A DNA stretch of 64,000 bases from CAZHJK01 sp964533275. Its GTDB lineage: Bacteria; Bacillota; Clostridia; Eubacteriales; Garciellaceae. Below are positions 35,529 through 44,587 of this stretch, in pieces. The stretch covers positions 1 through 64,000 of the forward strand of contig CAZHJK010000014.1 of the NCBI GenBank assembly GCA_964533275.1. The letters run 5' to 3'. Each line of letters starts with the position of its first letter. Position 1 is the stretch's first letter. A program made the translations under genes and the position numbers. The notes beneath the pieces were generated by a model. The model ran no database searches. It was not told where the DNA came from and saw only the letters and a program-made list of their open reading frames with translations.

Positions 35529-35555
35529 TATCTTAAATTCTTGGGGGGAAGATTT

Positions 35556-36374
35556 ATGATTACAGATTATCATGTTCACTTAGAAACAGGACCTTATACA
35601 ATTAAGTGGCTAGAAAGATATCTAAAGGTAGCAATGGAACGCGGGATAACGGATCTAGGATTTTCGGAGCATGCCTATCGCTTTAAACAATCTAAAGAAA
35701 TTTTATCAAATCCTTGGATAACAAAACGACAGACTGAGGATGTAGAAAAATACATTAATTTAGTATTAGAAGCTAAAAGACAGGGATATCCAGTAAAGTT
35801 AGGCGTTGAATTGGACTTTATTCCAGGGAAGGAAAAAGAAATTATAAAATTTATAAAAGATTATCCCTGGGATTATGTAATAGGGTCAATACATTGGATT
35901 GGTGAATGGGGATTTGACTTAGAAGAAATGAAAGATGGTTGGAGTGGAAAAGAAATTATAGATGTGTATGTAAAATACTTTAATATTATTAAGCAACTAT
36001 TAGAAACTAAAGAATTTGATATACTGGGTCATATAGATGTTATTAAGGTGTTAGGACATAGACCCCATAAAAAACATATGGAACTATTATTAGAGATATA
36101 TAATGATATTATTATAAATATAAAGGAAAGTGAAATTGTAGTAGAGATGAGTACTGCTGGTTTAAGAAAACCAGTAGGAGAATTATATCCATCTGAAAAT
36201 CTAATGGGAATATTATCAACCCATAAAATTCCAATGTTAATTAACTCCGATGCCCATAAACCGGAGCATGTGGGGCAAGATTATGATAAAGGGATAGCCT
36301 ATATGAAAAAATATGGGATTAAAAACATAGCAACCTTTGAAAAAAGAAAGAGAATTATGGTACCCCTTGGATAA
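35556..36374 (+). CDS. Histidinol-phosphatase-type PHP protein
   Basis: 272 residues, PHP superfamily, HisJ/HisK-like. Ligands include DYHVHLET, SEHAYRF, GVELDFI, GSIHWIG, GHIDVIK and NSDAHKPEH. Histidinol-phosphatase activity is possible, but no histidine genes are nearby. The ATG at 35556 has GGGGGGAA upstream; an earlier in-frame TTG lies inside that site. The gene ends shortly before a double-hairpin repeat. Confidence 0.85.
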   Translation: MITDYHVHLETGPYTIKWLERYLKVAMERGITDLGFSEHAYRFKQSKEILSNPWITKRQTEDVEKYINLVLEAKRQGYPVKLGVELDFIPGKEKEIIKFIKDYPWDYVIGSIHWIGEWGFDLEEMKDGWSGKEIIDVYVKYFNIIKQLLETKEFDILGHIDVIKVLGHRPHKKHMELLLEIYNDIIINIKESEIVVEMSTAGLRKPVGELYPSENLMGILSTHKIPMLINSDAHKPEHVGQDYDKGIAYMKKYGIKNIATFEKRKRIMVPLG

Positions 36375-36380
36375 CCCATG

Positions 36381-36437
36381 TTTGTAGGGGTCGCGTAACG
36401 CGACCCGTTAATTGTAGGGAACTGTGCCCACAGTTCC
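36381..36437. repeat. Double GTAGGG hairpin repeat between convergent genes
   Basis: Two back-to-back units, each led by TTGTAGGG: GGGTCGCG/CGCGACCC (36388-36406) and GGAACTGTG/CACAGTTCC (36418-36437). They fill the gap between the PHP gene and the serA stop and may act as a bidirectional terminator. Confidence 0.65.
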
Positions 36438-36438
36438 G

Positions 36439-38025
36439 TTATAACTCCATATAATAGGTATTAATTACATTTTCCACTTGAGCTAATTTAGTTAATATTG
36501 TATCATCTACTTCTTTATCAACGCCAAAAATACCAATGGCAGTGCCCGTGGATTTATTTCGTCCAACCTGCATATTACCTATATTTATTTGACTATCCCC
36601 GAGTATTGTCCCAAATTTACCTATAATACCAGGTCTATCTATATGGTCAGTTATTATTAAATGACCTTCAGGAATAACATCAATAGTAGAACCATTAAAA
36701 TTAACAAAACGAGGACCATAACCATTTAATAGGGTGCCTGAAATATACTTTTCCTCTTTATTTGTTGTAAGCTTAACTGTTATTAAGTTTGTGAAACCAT
36801 GGGTTTTAGAAGAACGAATATCTACAACTTCTATATTTCTTCTCCTTGCCATTATTTCTGCATTAATATCATTTACTTCAGTAATACCCATGTGCTGTCT
36901 TAGTATTCCCTTTATAATATTTCGTGTTAAATAATCAATTTCCTGCTCTGCGATATCACCTGAATAGGTGATTTCAATTTTTTTAATTGCTCCTATAACA
37001 ATATTAGATATGAATGCACCTAATTTTTCCCCTAAGGAAATAAAAGGCCTTACATGCTTAAGAACATCAGAGGGTAAAGATGGCATATTAATAGCATTTT
37101 TGAAAGGTACACCCGATAGGTAATTATATACTTCCTGTGCTACATCGATTGCTACATTTAATTGTGCTTCCTTTGTAGAGGCGCCTAAATGCGGTGTGGT
37201 AATAATTCTAGGATGCTTTAATAGTGGACTATCCATAGGAGGCTCATTTTCATATACATCAAAGGCAGCTGCATCAACAATACCTTTATCTAAAGCTCTA
37301 ATTAACGCTTCTTCCCTGATAATCCCCCCCCGAGCACAATTTATTATACGAACACCCTTCTTCATTAAATTAAATTCTTTATCATCAATCATATATTTGG
37401 TTTCTTTTGTTAGGGGTGTATGGAATGTTATAAAATCAGCTTGCTGTATTACCTCCTCAACAGTTCCGATTTTAATCCCGATTTTTTCAGCTTGTTCCCC
37501 AGTAATAAAAGGATCATATGCAATTACATCCATATTAAAGGCTTTTGCTCTTTTAGCTACTCCTGAGCCAATGCGTCCAATACCAATAATTCCTAAGACC
37601 TTATTATTTAATTCTACACCAACATATTTTTTTCGGTTCCATTGTCCATGCTTTAAATCATTATGTGCTTGTGGAAGCCAGCGAGCCATTGACATAATCA
37701 TAGCAAAACTAAGCTCTGTAGTAGAGATGGTATTTCCATCAGGAGCATTTATAACTGCTATACCATGTTCTGTAGCTGACTTTATGTCTATATTATCTAT
37801 ACCTACACCAGCTCTACCTATAACTAGTAAATTCTTTGCAGCCTTTATAATATCCTCTGTAACCTTTGTTTGGCTTCTTACCAATAAACCTTGGTAATTT
37901 CCAATTATTGACTTTAACTCATGGGGCTCAAGATTAGTTTTAATATCTACCTCTATGTCTTCAGCGTCCAGAAGGCTTTTTAGACCTTTTTCTGATATGA
38001 TATCACTTATTAATACCTTTTTCAT
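36439..38025 (-). CDS. serA: D-3-phosphoglycerate dehydrogenase
   Basis: 528-residue first enzyme of serine synthesis. The NAD-binding motif GIGRIGSG, catalytic blocks NCARGGIIREEAL, YENEPP and PHLGAST, an intervening domain, and a C-terminal ACT domain (DHIDRPGIIGKFG) for serine feedback. The ATG at 38025 has AGGAGG upstream, inside the aminotransferase gene. The two genes overlap by 23 bases and share the serine T-box leader. Confidence 0.95.
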   Translation of the reverse strand: MKKVLISDIISEKGLKSLLDAEDIEVDIKTNLEPHELKSIIGNYQGLLVRSQTKVTEDIIKAAKNLLVIGRAGVGIDNIDIKSATEHGIAVINAPDGNTISTTELSFAMIMSMARWLPQAHNDLKHGQWNRKKYVGVELNNKVLGIIGIGRIGSGVAKRAKAFNMDVIAYDPFITGEQAEKIGIKIGTVEEVIQQADFITFHTPLTKETKYMIDDKEFNLMKKGVRIINCARGGIIREEALIRALDKGIVDAAAFDVYENEPPMDSPLLKHPRIITTPHLGASTKEAQLNVAIDVAQEVYNYLSGVPFKNAINMPSLPSDVLKHVRPFISLGEKLGAFISNIVIGAIKKIEITYSGDIAEQEIDYLTRNIIKGILRQHMGITEVNDINAEIMARRRNIEVVDIRSSKTHGFTNLITVKLTTNKEEKYISGTLLNGYGPRFVNFNGSTIDVIPEGHLIITDHIDRPGIIGKFGTILGDSQINIGNMQVGRNKSTGTAIGIFGVDKEVDDTILTKLAQVENVINTYYMEL

Positions 38026-39169
38026 TGCACCATACCTCCTCTGCTGCATTCATTCCAGAACCTAGTTTAATAGGATAACCTATTTGTTTTAAAGCCATCT
38101 CCAAGGCACTAATAGTTGTTAATATATCTAGAGGGTGAATATAACCCATATGTCCTATACGAAATATTTTACCTTTAAATTCTCCTTGTCCCCCTGCTAT
38201 TACAACCTTATAATCTTCCCTTAATACCTTTATTAGCTGATTAACATCACAAGTATCATTTCCCTTGATTGCAGTTACAGTGCAGGAGGCATTCTTATCA
38301 TCTTCAATAAATAAGTCTAATTTTATGGCTCTTATAGCTGCTCTTAACATATCTCTTATTAGCTTATGTCTTTTTAATACATTATCTAATCCCTCATTTT
38401 TAATCTTATCAAGGGATTTTGAAAGGCCAAATACTAAGGAAACAGGTCCAGTGAAGGGAGTTGTATCCTTTTCTAAATTTTTCCTATAGGATGCTAAGTC
38501 CCAATAAAATCTTGCACCCTTATGTGCTTCTACCACCTCCCATGCCTTTTGGCTAACAGAAATTAATGAAAGACCCGGAGCAACTCCTAGTGCTTTATGG
38601 GAAGCAGTTACAACAATATCAACACCCCAAGTATCCATTTGCAGATCCATGCCCACTAATGCAGAAACACTGTCTACTATTAATAATGCATTAGTTTCCA
38701 CTACCACTTCTCCTATTTTTTCAATAGGATTTACTATTGCTGTTGAGGTTTCGCAATGAGTTACAAAAACAGCCTTAATGTCTGGGTTTTTATTTAATAT
38801 ATTCTTAATATCTTGTGGATTAGCCACTTCTCCTGGATTATAATTAGCTATGATTACATTTGCTTTAAATGCTTTATTGATTTTAACAAATCTCTCTCCA
38901 AATACCCCTGTTACAATTACAAGAACCTTATCATTAGGTTCAATTATATTTGCAACGGCCATCTCTAAAGCCCCAGTGCCGCTAGAAGCAACAACATACA
39001 CATCCTGTTTTGTTTGAAAAATATATTTAGCTTTCTCACAGGTTTCTCCTAGTATCTTTGAAAAACCTTCACTACGATGTCCTAATATAGTTCGATTCAT
39101 CTCCCTTTGTACCTCTGGAGAAATTGGAGTTGGTCCTGGAATTCTCAAATGCTGATATTCATTAAACAA
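38003..39169 (-). CDS. Class V aminotransferase (serine-glyoxylate/phosphoserine type)
   Basis: 388-residue PLP enzyme; the cofactor Lys is Lys192 in TASHKALG. It belongs to the alanine-glyoxylate/serine-pyruvate group rather than canonical SerC, but its fusion-tight linkage to serA and the Ser-codon T-box point to transamination in serine synthesis (inference). The start is TTG at 39167-39169 with AGGAGGAG upstream. First gene of the operon. Confidence 0.9.
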   Translation of the reverse strand: MFNEYQHLRIPGPTPISPEVQREMNRTILGHRSEGFSKILGETCEKAKYIFQTKQDVYVVASSGTGALEMAVANIIEPNDKVLVIVTGVFGERFVKINKAFKANVIIANYNPGEVANPQDIKNILNKNPDIKAVFVTHCETSTAIVNPIEKIGEVVVETNALLIVDSVSALVGMDLQMDTWGVDIVVTASHKALGVAPGLSLISVSQKAWEVVEAHKGARFYWDLASYRKNLEKDTTPFTGPVSLVFGLSKSLDKIKNEGLDNVLKRHKLIRDMLRAAIRAIKLDLFIEDDKNASCTVTAIKGNDTCDVNQLIKVLREDYKVVIAGGQGEFKGKIFRIGHMGYIHPLDILTTISALEMALKQIGYPIKLGSGMNAAEEVWCNEKGINK

Positions 39170-39189
39170 AATAATCTCCTCCTTATATA

Positions 39190-39445
39190 AAAATATAAAA
39201 AACCTTCCACCCCATTATATTGGGGCGAAAGGTTACTTTCGCGATACCACCCTAATTCATCATTATTTCACAATAACAATCTTAGTAGGTAGTGAAACAC
39301 TATCTACAAACTTTAACGGATTTTACCCGATTAAACCTACTTAAAAATTCAGCTTAACAACTCCAGAGCGCTATTTTGAAGGGAATCTATCAGTTTTCAC
39401 CAACCACTGACTCTCTACAATCATCCTACAACAAAACTTTCCTTC
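39190..39445 (-). promoter_or_regulatory. Serine-specific T-box riboswitch
   Basis: The minus-strand leader carries the T-box motif AGGGTGGTATCGCG (39240-39253). The terminator stem CCTTTCGCCCC/GGGGTGGAAGG (39222-39232, 39203-39213) is followed by T-rich DNA, and a Stem I region contains GAGAGTCAGTGG. The specifier is read as AGC (Ser) at 39370-39372, just before GCTCTGGAG. Uncharged tRNA-Ser would stabilise the antiterminator and switch on the aminotransferase-serA operon. Confidence 0.92.
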
Positions 39446-39451
39446 ATCATC

Positions 39452-39480
39452 TTTATAATATTAATATAAAAAAGCAGCAA
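39452..39480 (-). promoter_or_regulatory. Promoter of the serine T-box operon
   Basis: On the minus strand TTGCTG (39475-39480), 17 bases, TATAAA (39452-39457) places the start near 39445, giving a leader of about 255 bases before the terminator. The remaining DNA up to whiA (39481-39663) shows nothing else clear. Confidence 0.55.
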
Positions 39481-39663
39481 AGACTTTTATATGATATAAA
39501 ACTTATCATCTATTCTGCAATTAGTCAAGAGATTTTATTAGAAATTTTCTTAATTATATGAAAAGTCATATTTTCCTATATATAATATCCCTTTGTTTAT
39601 ACTTTGAATTAATGGGAAGATAGGATACAATATAACTAAAAGTTCTTAAGAGTGGTGATAACT

Positions 39664-40629
39664 ATGACATTTTCAACTAGAACAAAGAATGAAATTTCTA
39701 GGTTACCTATTAGTAATAGCAATTCTGCCCTTGCAGAATTGTCTGCACTAATACATATGGGTGGATCTATATTTTTTAGTGGCAAGAACAATATAGGCTT
39801 TAGAATAACAACAGAAAATGCTGCAATTGCCAGAAGAGTATTTAGTTTATTAAAGATTAAGTTTGGTACTCAAACTGAATTATTAGTAAGAAAAAATTCC
39901 CAATTAAAAAAGAATAATATTTATTCAATAATGGTTTCGTCTTCATTAGGTGCTGAAAATATATTAAAGCAAACTGGGATAATCGGTGAAAACCAAGTCC
40001 AAAATACAATGGATATAAACTATGGAATACCTTCTAATTTAATAAAAAAGGAAAATTGTAAAAAAGCATATCTAAGGGGAGCTTTTTTGGGAGGAGGATC
40101 TATATCAGATCCCGAGAAAACCTACCATTTAGAATTTGTTTCCTATAGCGAAACATATTCAGAGGAATTGTGTGAACTTATAAATAGCTTTGGGCTTTCA
40201 GCAAAAATAGTACAAAGAAAAAATAGCTATGTGGTATATTTAAAAGAGGGAGAACAGATTGTAACTATTCTTAATATTATACAAGCACATAATGCATTAT
40301 TTGAATTGGAAAATATAAGGATTTTTAAAGATATGCGTAATAATGTTAACCGTATTGTTAATTGCGAAACTGCTAATCTTAGTAAAACAGTTAATGCTGC
40401 ATTACGACAGATTGAAAATATAAAATATATTAAAGAAAATATTGGATTTTATAAGCTTCCCCCTAATCTTAGGGAAGTTGCTGAACTTCGACTTAATTAC
40501 CAGGATGCCAGTCTAAAGGAGTTAGGTCAAATGTTAGATCCGCCAGTGGGGAAATCAGGAATTAATCATCGATTGCGAAGAATAGATAAAATTGCTGAGG
40601 ATCTAAAAATTAAAAGAGGAGAGTTATAA
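39664..40629 (+). CDS. whiA: DNA-binding protein WhiA
   Basis: 321-residue protein with a LAGLIDADG-like N-terminal fold (LRGAFLGGGSISDPEKTYHLEF) and a C-terminal helix-turn-helix (LKELGQML...KSGINHRLRRI). In Gram-positives WhiA affects division and chromosome segregation. I chose the ATG at 39664 (MTFSTRTKNEISR matches the family start), with GGTGAT upstream, over a GTG four codons earlier. A REP palindrome begins at the base after its stop. Confidence 0.95.
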   Translation: MTFSTRTKNEISRLPISNSNSALAELSALIHMGGSIFFSGKNNIGFRITTENAAIARRVFSLLKIKFGTQTELLVRKNSQLKKNNIYSIMVSSSLGAENILKQTGIIGENQVQNTMDINYGIPSNLIKKENCKKAYLRGAFLGGGSISDPEKTYHLEFVSYSETYSEELCELINSFGLSAKIVQRKNSYVVYLKEGEQIVTILNIIQAHNALFELENIRIFKDMRNNVNRIVNCETANLSKTVNAALRQIENIKYIKENIGFYKLPPNLREVAELRLNYQDASLKELGQMLDPPVGKSGINHRLRRIDKIAEDLKIKRGEL

Positions 40630-40692
40630 GGAAGCGCGGGGACGGTTCTCTTGCTTCCAGACTTGGAAGCAAGAGAACCGTCCCTTTGCTTC
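40630..40692. repeat. Inverted pair of REP units with a perfect 20-bp stem
   Basis: Two GGGGACGGTTCT-type units face each other; the arms 40639-40658 and 40665-40684 pair perfectly over 20 bases around a six-base loop. The outer GGAAGC/GCTTC arms match those at 11020 and 12402. Placed directly after the whiA stop, it should act as a strong RNA hairpin; no T run follows. Confidence 0.9.
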
Positions 40693-40717
40693 TGAAATAT
40701 GCTAAGGAGGAAATTCC

Positions 40718-43700
40718 ATGGGTAATTTTACACATTTACATGTTCATACTGAATACAGCTTATTAGATGGTTCCAGTAGAATTAAAAAGCTAATAGAAAG
40801 AGTTAAAGAATTGAAAATGGATAGCATAGCTATTACTGACCATGGAGTTATGTTTGGAGTTGTAGAATTTTATAAAGAAGCAATTGCTCAAGGAATAAAA
40901 CCAATTATAGGCTGTGAGGTTTATATTGCAACTCGAAGTTTAAAAAGCAAGGAACCTGGTATAGACCAAAACCAAAGTCACCTCTTGTTATTGGCTAAAA
41001 ATCAAAGAGGTTATGATAACTTAAAAATAATAGTTTCAAAGGGTTTTACAGAGGGTTTTTATTATAAGCCTAGGGTAGACGCCCAATTTTTAAGACAACA
41101 TAGTGAGGGCATTATATGTTTGAGTGCCTGTATAGGAGGAGAAATACCCCAAGCTATATTAAATAATAATGAAGCCTTAGCTAAAAAGCTTATTGCTCAA
41201 TATCAAAATATTTTTGGCAGGGATAATTTCTATTTAGAATTACAAGATCATGGATTAGAAGAACAAATAGAATTAAATAATCGTTTAATCTCTATAGCTA
41301 AGGATATTAATGCTCCTTTAGTAGCCTCTAATGATGTGCATTATATCAATAAAGAAGATGCTATAGCCCATGATATTTTATTATGTATTCAAACGGGAAC
41401 AAATGTAGAGGAAGAAGATAGAATGAAATTCCCTGGAGATGAGTTTTATTTAAAATCTCCAGAGGAGATGCAAGAGCTTTTCGGGTATATTCCAGAGGCA
41501 TTAGAAAATACCACAAAAATTGCTCAGCAATGTAATGTTACCTTTGATTTTGATCATATCCACCTGCCTAAGTATGATGTTCCTAATGAAGAAGATAGTA
41601 GTAAGTATTTAAAAAAGCTTTGTTTAGAGGGGGTTAAGAAAAAATATCCAATAGTCACCCAAGAGATAAAACAGAGACTTGAGCACGAATTATCTGTTAT
41701 CAATCAAATGGGCTATGATGATTATTTCCTTATAGTTTGGGATTTTATTAAGTATGCTAAGGATAATAAAATTATGGTGGGACCTGGAAGAGGTAGTGCT
41801 GCAGGAAGTTTAGTATCCTATGCTTTAGATATTACTACTATAGATCCATTAAAATACAATCTTATTTTTGAACGATTTTTAAATCCTGATAGAGTAAGTA
41901 TGCCAGATATTGATATAGATTTTTGTTATGAACGTCGTGGAGAGGTTATTGACTATGTAATTGAAAAATATGGAGAAGACAGAGTGGCACAAATTATTAC
42001 CTTTGGTACTATGGCAGCCAGAGCAGCAATTCGTGATGTAGGCAGGGCACTTAATACCCCCTATGGTAAGGTTGATGCTATTGCCAAACAAATACCAATG
42101 GAAATAGGGATGACTATTGAAAAGGCCCTACAGGTAAATAGTGAATTAGCGAACCTATGCAAAGAAGAGCAAGAGGCTGATTTTCTTATAAAAATGGCAA
42201 AATCGGTTGAAGGACTGCCACGCCATGCTTCTACCCATGCTGCAGGGGTGGTTATTTCTAATAAACCCTTAGTAGAACATGTGCCTTTATATAAGCATAA
42301 TGATTGTATTACCACTCAATTTCCAATGGGATTATTAGAGGAATTAGGACTTTTAAAAATGGATTTTTTAGGTCTGAGGACACTAACAGTTATTAGAGAT
42401 ACCCTGGAAAATATAAAACACAGTAAAAATATAGAAATAGATATAGATAATTTAACCTTTGATGACCCAGAAGCATATAAGCTTATTAGTGATGGTGATA
42501 CTTTAGGGGTTTTTCAGCTTGAAAGTAGCGGGATGCAACAATTTATGAAGGAGCTTAAGCCTGATTCCTTTGAAGATATTATTGCAGGTGTAGCCCTATT
42601 TAGACCAGGACCAATGGAGCAAATTCCAACCTATGTAGCCAACAAAAAGAATCCAAATCAGGTACATTACCTTCATAAAATATTAGAGCCTATACTAAAT
42701 GTAACTTACGGATGTATGGTTTATCAAGAACAGGTTATGCAAATTGTTCGGGATGTAGCAGGGTATTCCATGGCACGAAGTGATATGGTACGAAGAGCAA
42801 TGTCTAAGAAAAAAATGGATGTTATGGAGAGGGAAAGAAAAGTATTTATATACGGAGAAAAGGATAAAGCGGGGAATATGGTTGTTGAGGGCGCCATAAA
42901 CAGAGGAGTACCCAGGGATATCGCAGATAAAATATTTGATCAAATGATTGACTTTGCTAATTATGCCTTTAATAAATCCCATGCAGCAGCCTATGCTGTT
43001 ATTGCCTATCAAACAGCCTGGCTAAAAGCCTATTATCCATCAGAATTCATGGCAGCATTATTAACTAGTATAATGGGAAATAATAATAAAGTAGCACAAT
43101 ATATTCAAAATTGTCGTAAAATGGATATTCCTATTTTACCACCAGATGTTAATGAAAGTTTTATTAACTTTACAGTGGTTGAAGGAAAAATTCGTTTTGG
43201 TTTAGCTGCAGTTAAAAATGTTGGGATAAACGCAATAAAATCTATCATCGATGCAAGAGAAAAAAAGGGGAAATTTAATACCTTTATGGATTTTTGTGAA
43301 AAGCTCGATTTTAAAGATCTTAATAAAAGGGCTTTAGAAAGCTTAATTAAATGTGGTGCCTTTGATTCCTTTGGCATATATAGAGCTCAATTAATGGCGG
43401 TATATGATAAAATAATAGATGGCATTGTTCAGGATAGAAGAAAGAATATCAAGGGACAGGTATCACTTTTTGATGTAATGGGAAATAAAGAAAAGGAAAT
43501 TGTAAAGATAGATATATTACCCGATATACCAGAGTATGAAAATAAAATCAAGTTATCAATGGAAAAAGAAATGGTGGGTTTTTATATTACTGGGCATCCT
43601 CTATCAGAATATGAAGAAATTCTGAGAAAAAAGGTTTCTATAACCAGTGATAAAATAAATGAATTTACTGAAGGTGAAGAAAATAGCCCTTTATATGATG

Positions 43701-44182
43701 GACAAAAAGTAATTGTTGGAGGAATGATTACTAATGTCCAGAAGAAAATGACTAGAAATAATAATATGATGGCTTTTATAATTCTAGAGGACTTATTTGG
43801 CACTATGGAGATTATTATATTCCCTACCATCTATCAAAATTTTTCCCATATGATTGATGTTGAAAAAATATTATTAATAGAAGGTAAGTTAAATATTAAA
43901 GAAGAAGAGGAACCAGTTATTATTTGTAATAAAATATCTCCATTGACAAATATAAAGACGGAAAAACTTTATATTAAAATATCAAGGGAAGTAGACCATT
44001 CAATCTTTGAAATTATTAAACCAATTCTTAAGAAACATGCAGGAAATACTCCTGTTATTGTATACTTTGAATCTAATAAGAAAAAAACCATGGCTGATAG
44101 AAAACTTTGGGTAAATCCTAATAAACAACTAATAAAACTATTAAAGGATAAACTAGGTGAAGATTGTATAAAAGTGTGTTAA
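40718..44182 (+). CDS. dnaE: DNA polymerase III alpha subunit (DnaE)
   Basis: 1154-residue replicative polymerase of the DnaE type. N-terminal PHP domain (FTHLHVHTEYSLLDG), catalytic aspartates Asp397 and Asp399 in PDIDIDF, a helix-hairpin-helix region, and a C-terminal OB fold (about 1000-1070). It lacks an internal exonuclease, so it is not PolC. The start is ATG behind AAGGAGG. Confidence 0.97.
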   Translation: MGNFTHLHVHTEYSLLDGSSRIKKLIERVKELKMDSIAITDHGVMFGVVEFYKEAIAQGIKPIIGCEVYIATRSLKSKEPGIDQNQSHLLLLAKNQRGYDNLKIIVSKGFTEGFYYKPRVDAQFLRQHSEGIICLSACIGGEIPQAILNNNEALAKKLIAQYQNIFGRDNFYLELQDHGLEEQIELNNRLISIAKDINAPLVASNDVHYINKEDAIAHDILLCIQTGTNVEEEDRMKFPGDEFYLKSPEEMQELFGYIPEALENTTKIAQQCNVTFDFDHIHLPKYDVPNEEDSSKYLKKLCLEGVKKKYPIVTQEIKQRLEHELSVINQMGYDDYFLIVWDFIKYAKDNKIMVGPGRGSAAGSLVSYALDITTIDPLKYNLIFERFLNPDRVSMPDIDIDFCYERRGEVIDYVIEKYGEDRVAQIITFGTMAARAAIRDVGRALNTPYGKVDAIAKQIPMEIGMTIEKALQVNSELANLCKEEQEADFLIKMAKSVEGLPRHASTHAAGVVISNKPLVEHVPLYKHNDCITTQFPMGLLEELGLLKMDFLGLRTLTVIRDTLENIKHSKNIEIDIDNLTFDDPEAYKLISDGDTLGVFQLESSGMQQFMKELKPDSFEDIIAGVALFRPGPMEQIPTYVANKKNPNQVHYLHKILEPILNVTYGCMVYQEQVMQIVRDVAGYSMARSDMVRRAMSKKKMDVMERERKVFIYGEKDKAGNMVVEGAINRGVPRDIADKIFDQMIDFANYAFNKSHAAAYAVIAYQTAWLKAYYPSEFMAALLTSIMGNNNKVAQYIQNCRKMDIPILPPDVNESFINFTVVEGKIRFGLAAVKNVGINAIKSIIDAREKKGKFNTFMDFCEKLDFKDLNKRALESLIKCGAFDSFGIYRAQLMAVYDKIIDGIVQDRRKNIKGQVSLFDVMGNKEKEIVKIDILPDIPEYENKIKLSMEKEMVGFYITGHPLSEYEEILRKKVSITSDKINEFTEGEENSPLYDGQKVIVGGMITNVQKKMTRNNNMMAFIILEDLFGTMEIIIFPTIYQNFSHMIDVEKILLIEGKLNIKEEEEPVIICNKISPLTNIKTEKLYIKISREVDHSIFEIIKPILKKHAGNTPVIVYFESNKKKTMADRKLWVNPNKQLIKLLKDKLGEDCIKVC

Positions 44183-44260
44183 GATAATTACTATTGAAAT
44201 TTATGTAAAAATCTAATAAAATGGACAAAACGGGAAACCTTAAAGAAGGAGGTCACACAC

Positions 44261-44455
44261 ATGTGGACTGTTATTCATATTGTACCAAATGAAGAAAAAG
44301 CTAATAATATAAATAATAAGTTGACTTTAGATGGTTTCTTAGTTAAAATTCAGCCTACAAACAAAAATGATGAAAATTGTTATTATCAGATTCTTGTTCC
44401 TGAGACGGAAGCAGAGGAAGCATATAATCTTATAATGGAACTAGGACTTTCATAA
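44261..44455 (+). CDS. Small conserved-looking protein between dnaE and pfkA
   Basis: 64 residues, beginning MWTVIHIVPNEEKAN, with a mixed alpha/beta pattern resembling a small ferredoxin-like or ACT-like half. It has a strong AAGGAGG and ends in an acidic helix. Position between dnaE and pfkA seems conserved in related Clostridia (from memory). No function is assigned. Confidence 0.7.
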   Translation: MWTVIHIVPNEEKANNINNKLTLDGFLVKIQPTNKNDENCYYQILVPETEAEEAYNLIMELGLS

Positions 44456-44471
44456 TTTAATTAAATTCTTT

Positions 44472-44505
44472 AAAAATAGGGGTTAAACCTTATTTTTTCT
44501 TTTTA
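44472..44505 (+). terminator. Probable terminator after the 64-aa gene
   Basis: AATAGGGGTT pairs imperfectly with AACCTTATT, followed by TTTTTTCTTTTT. Confidence 0.5.
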
Positions 44506-44587
44506 TAAAGTATAATAATATTTTATTTTGCAGGGATCAATATAATTGAGTAATTTAATTTATGCTTGCATACGAGGGAGGATATAA

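Noticed and set aside
37196..37897. A 233-codon open frame opposite serA
   Set aside because: It is the antisense shadow of a strongly conserved gene and has no ribosome site.
40718..44182. PolC-type polymerase
   Set aside because: No internal proofreading exonuclease; domain order is that of DnaE.
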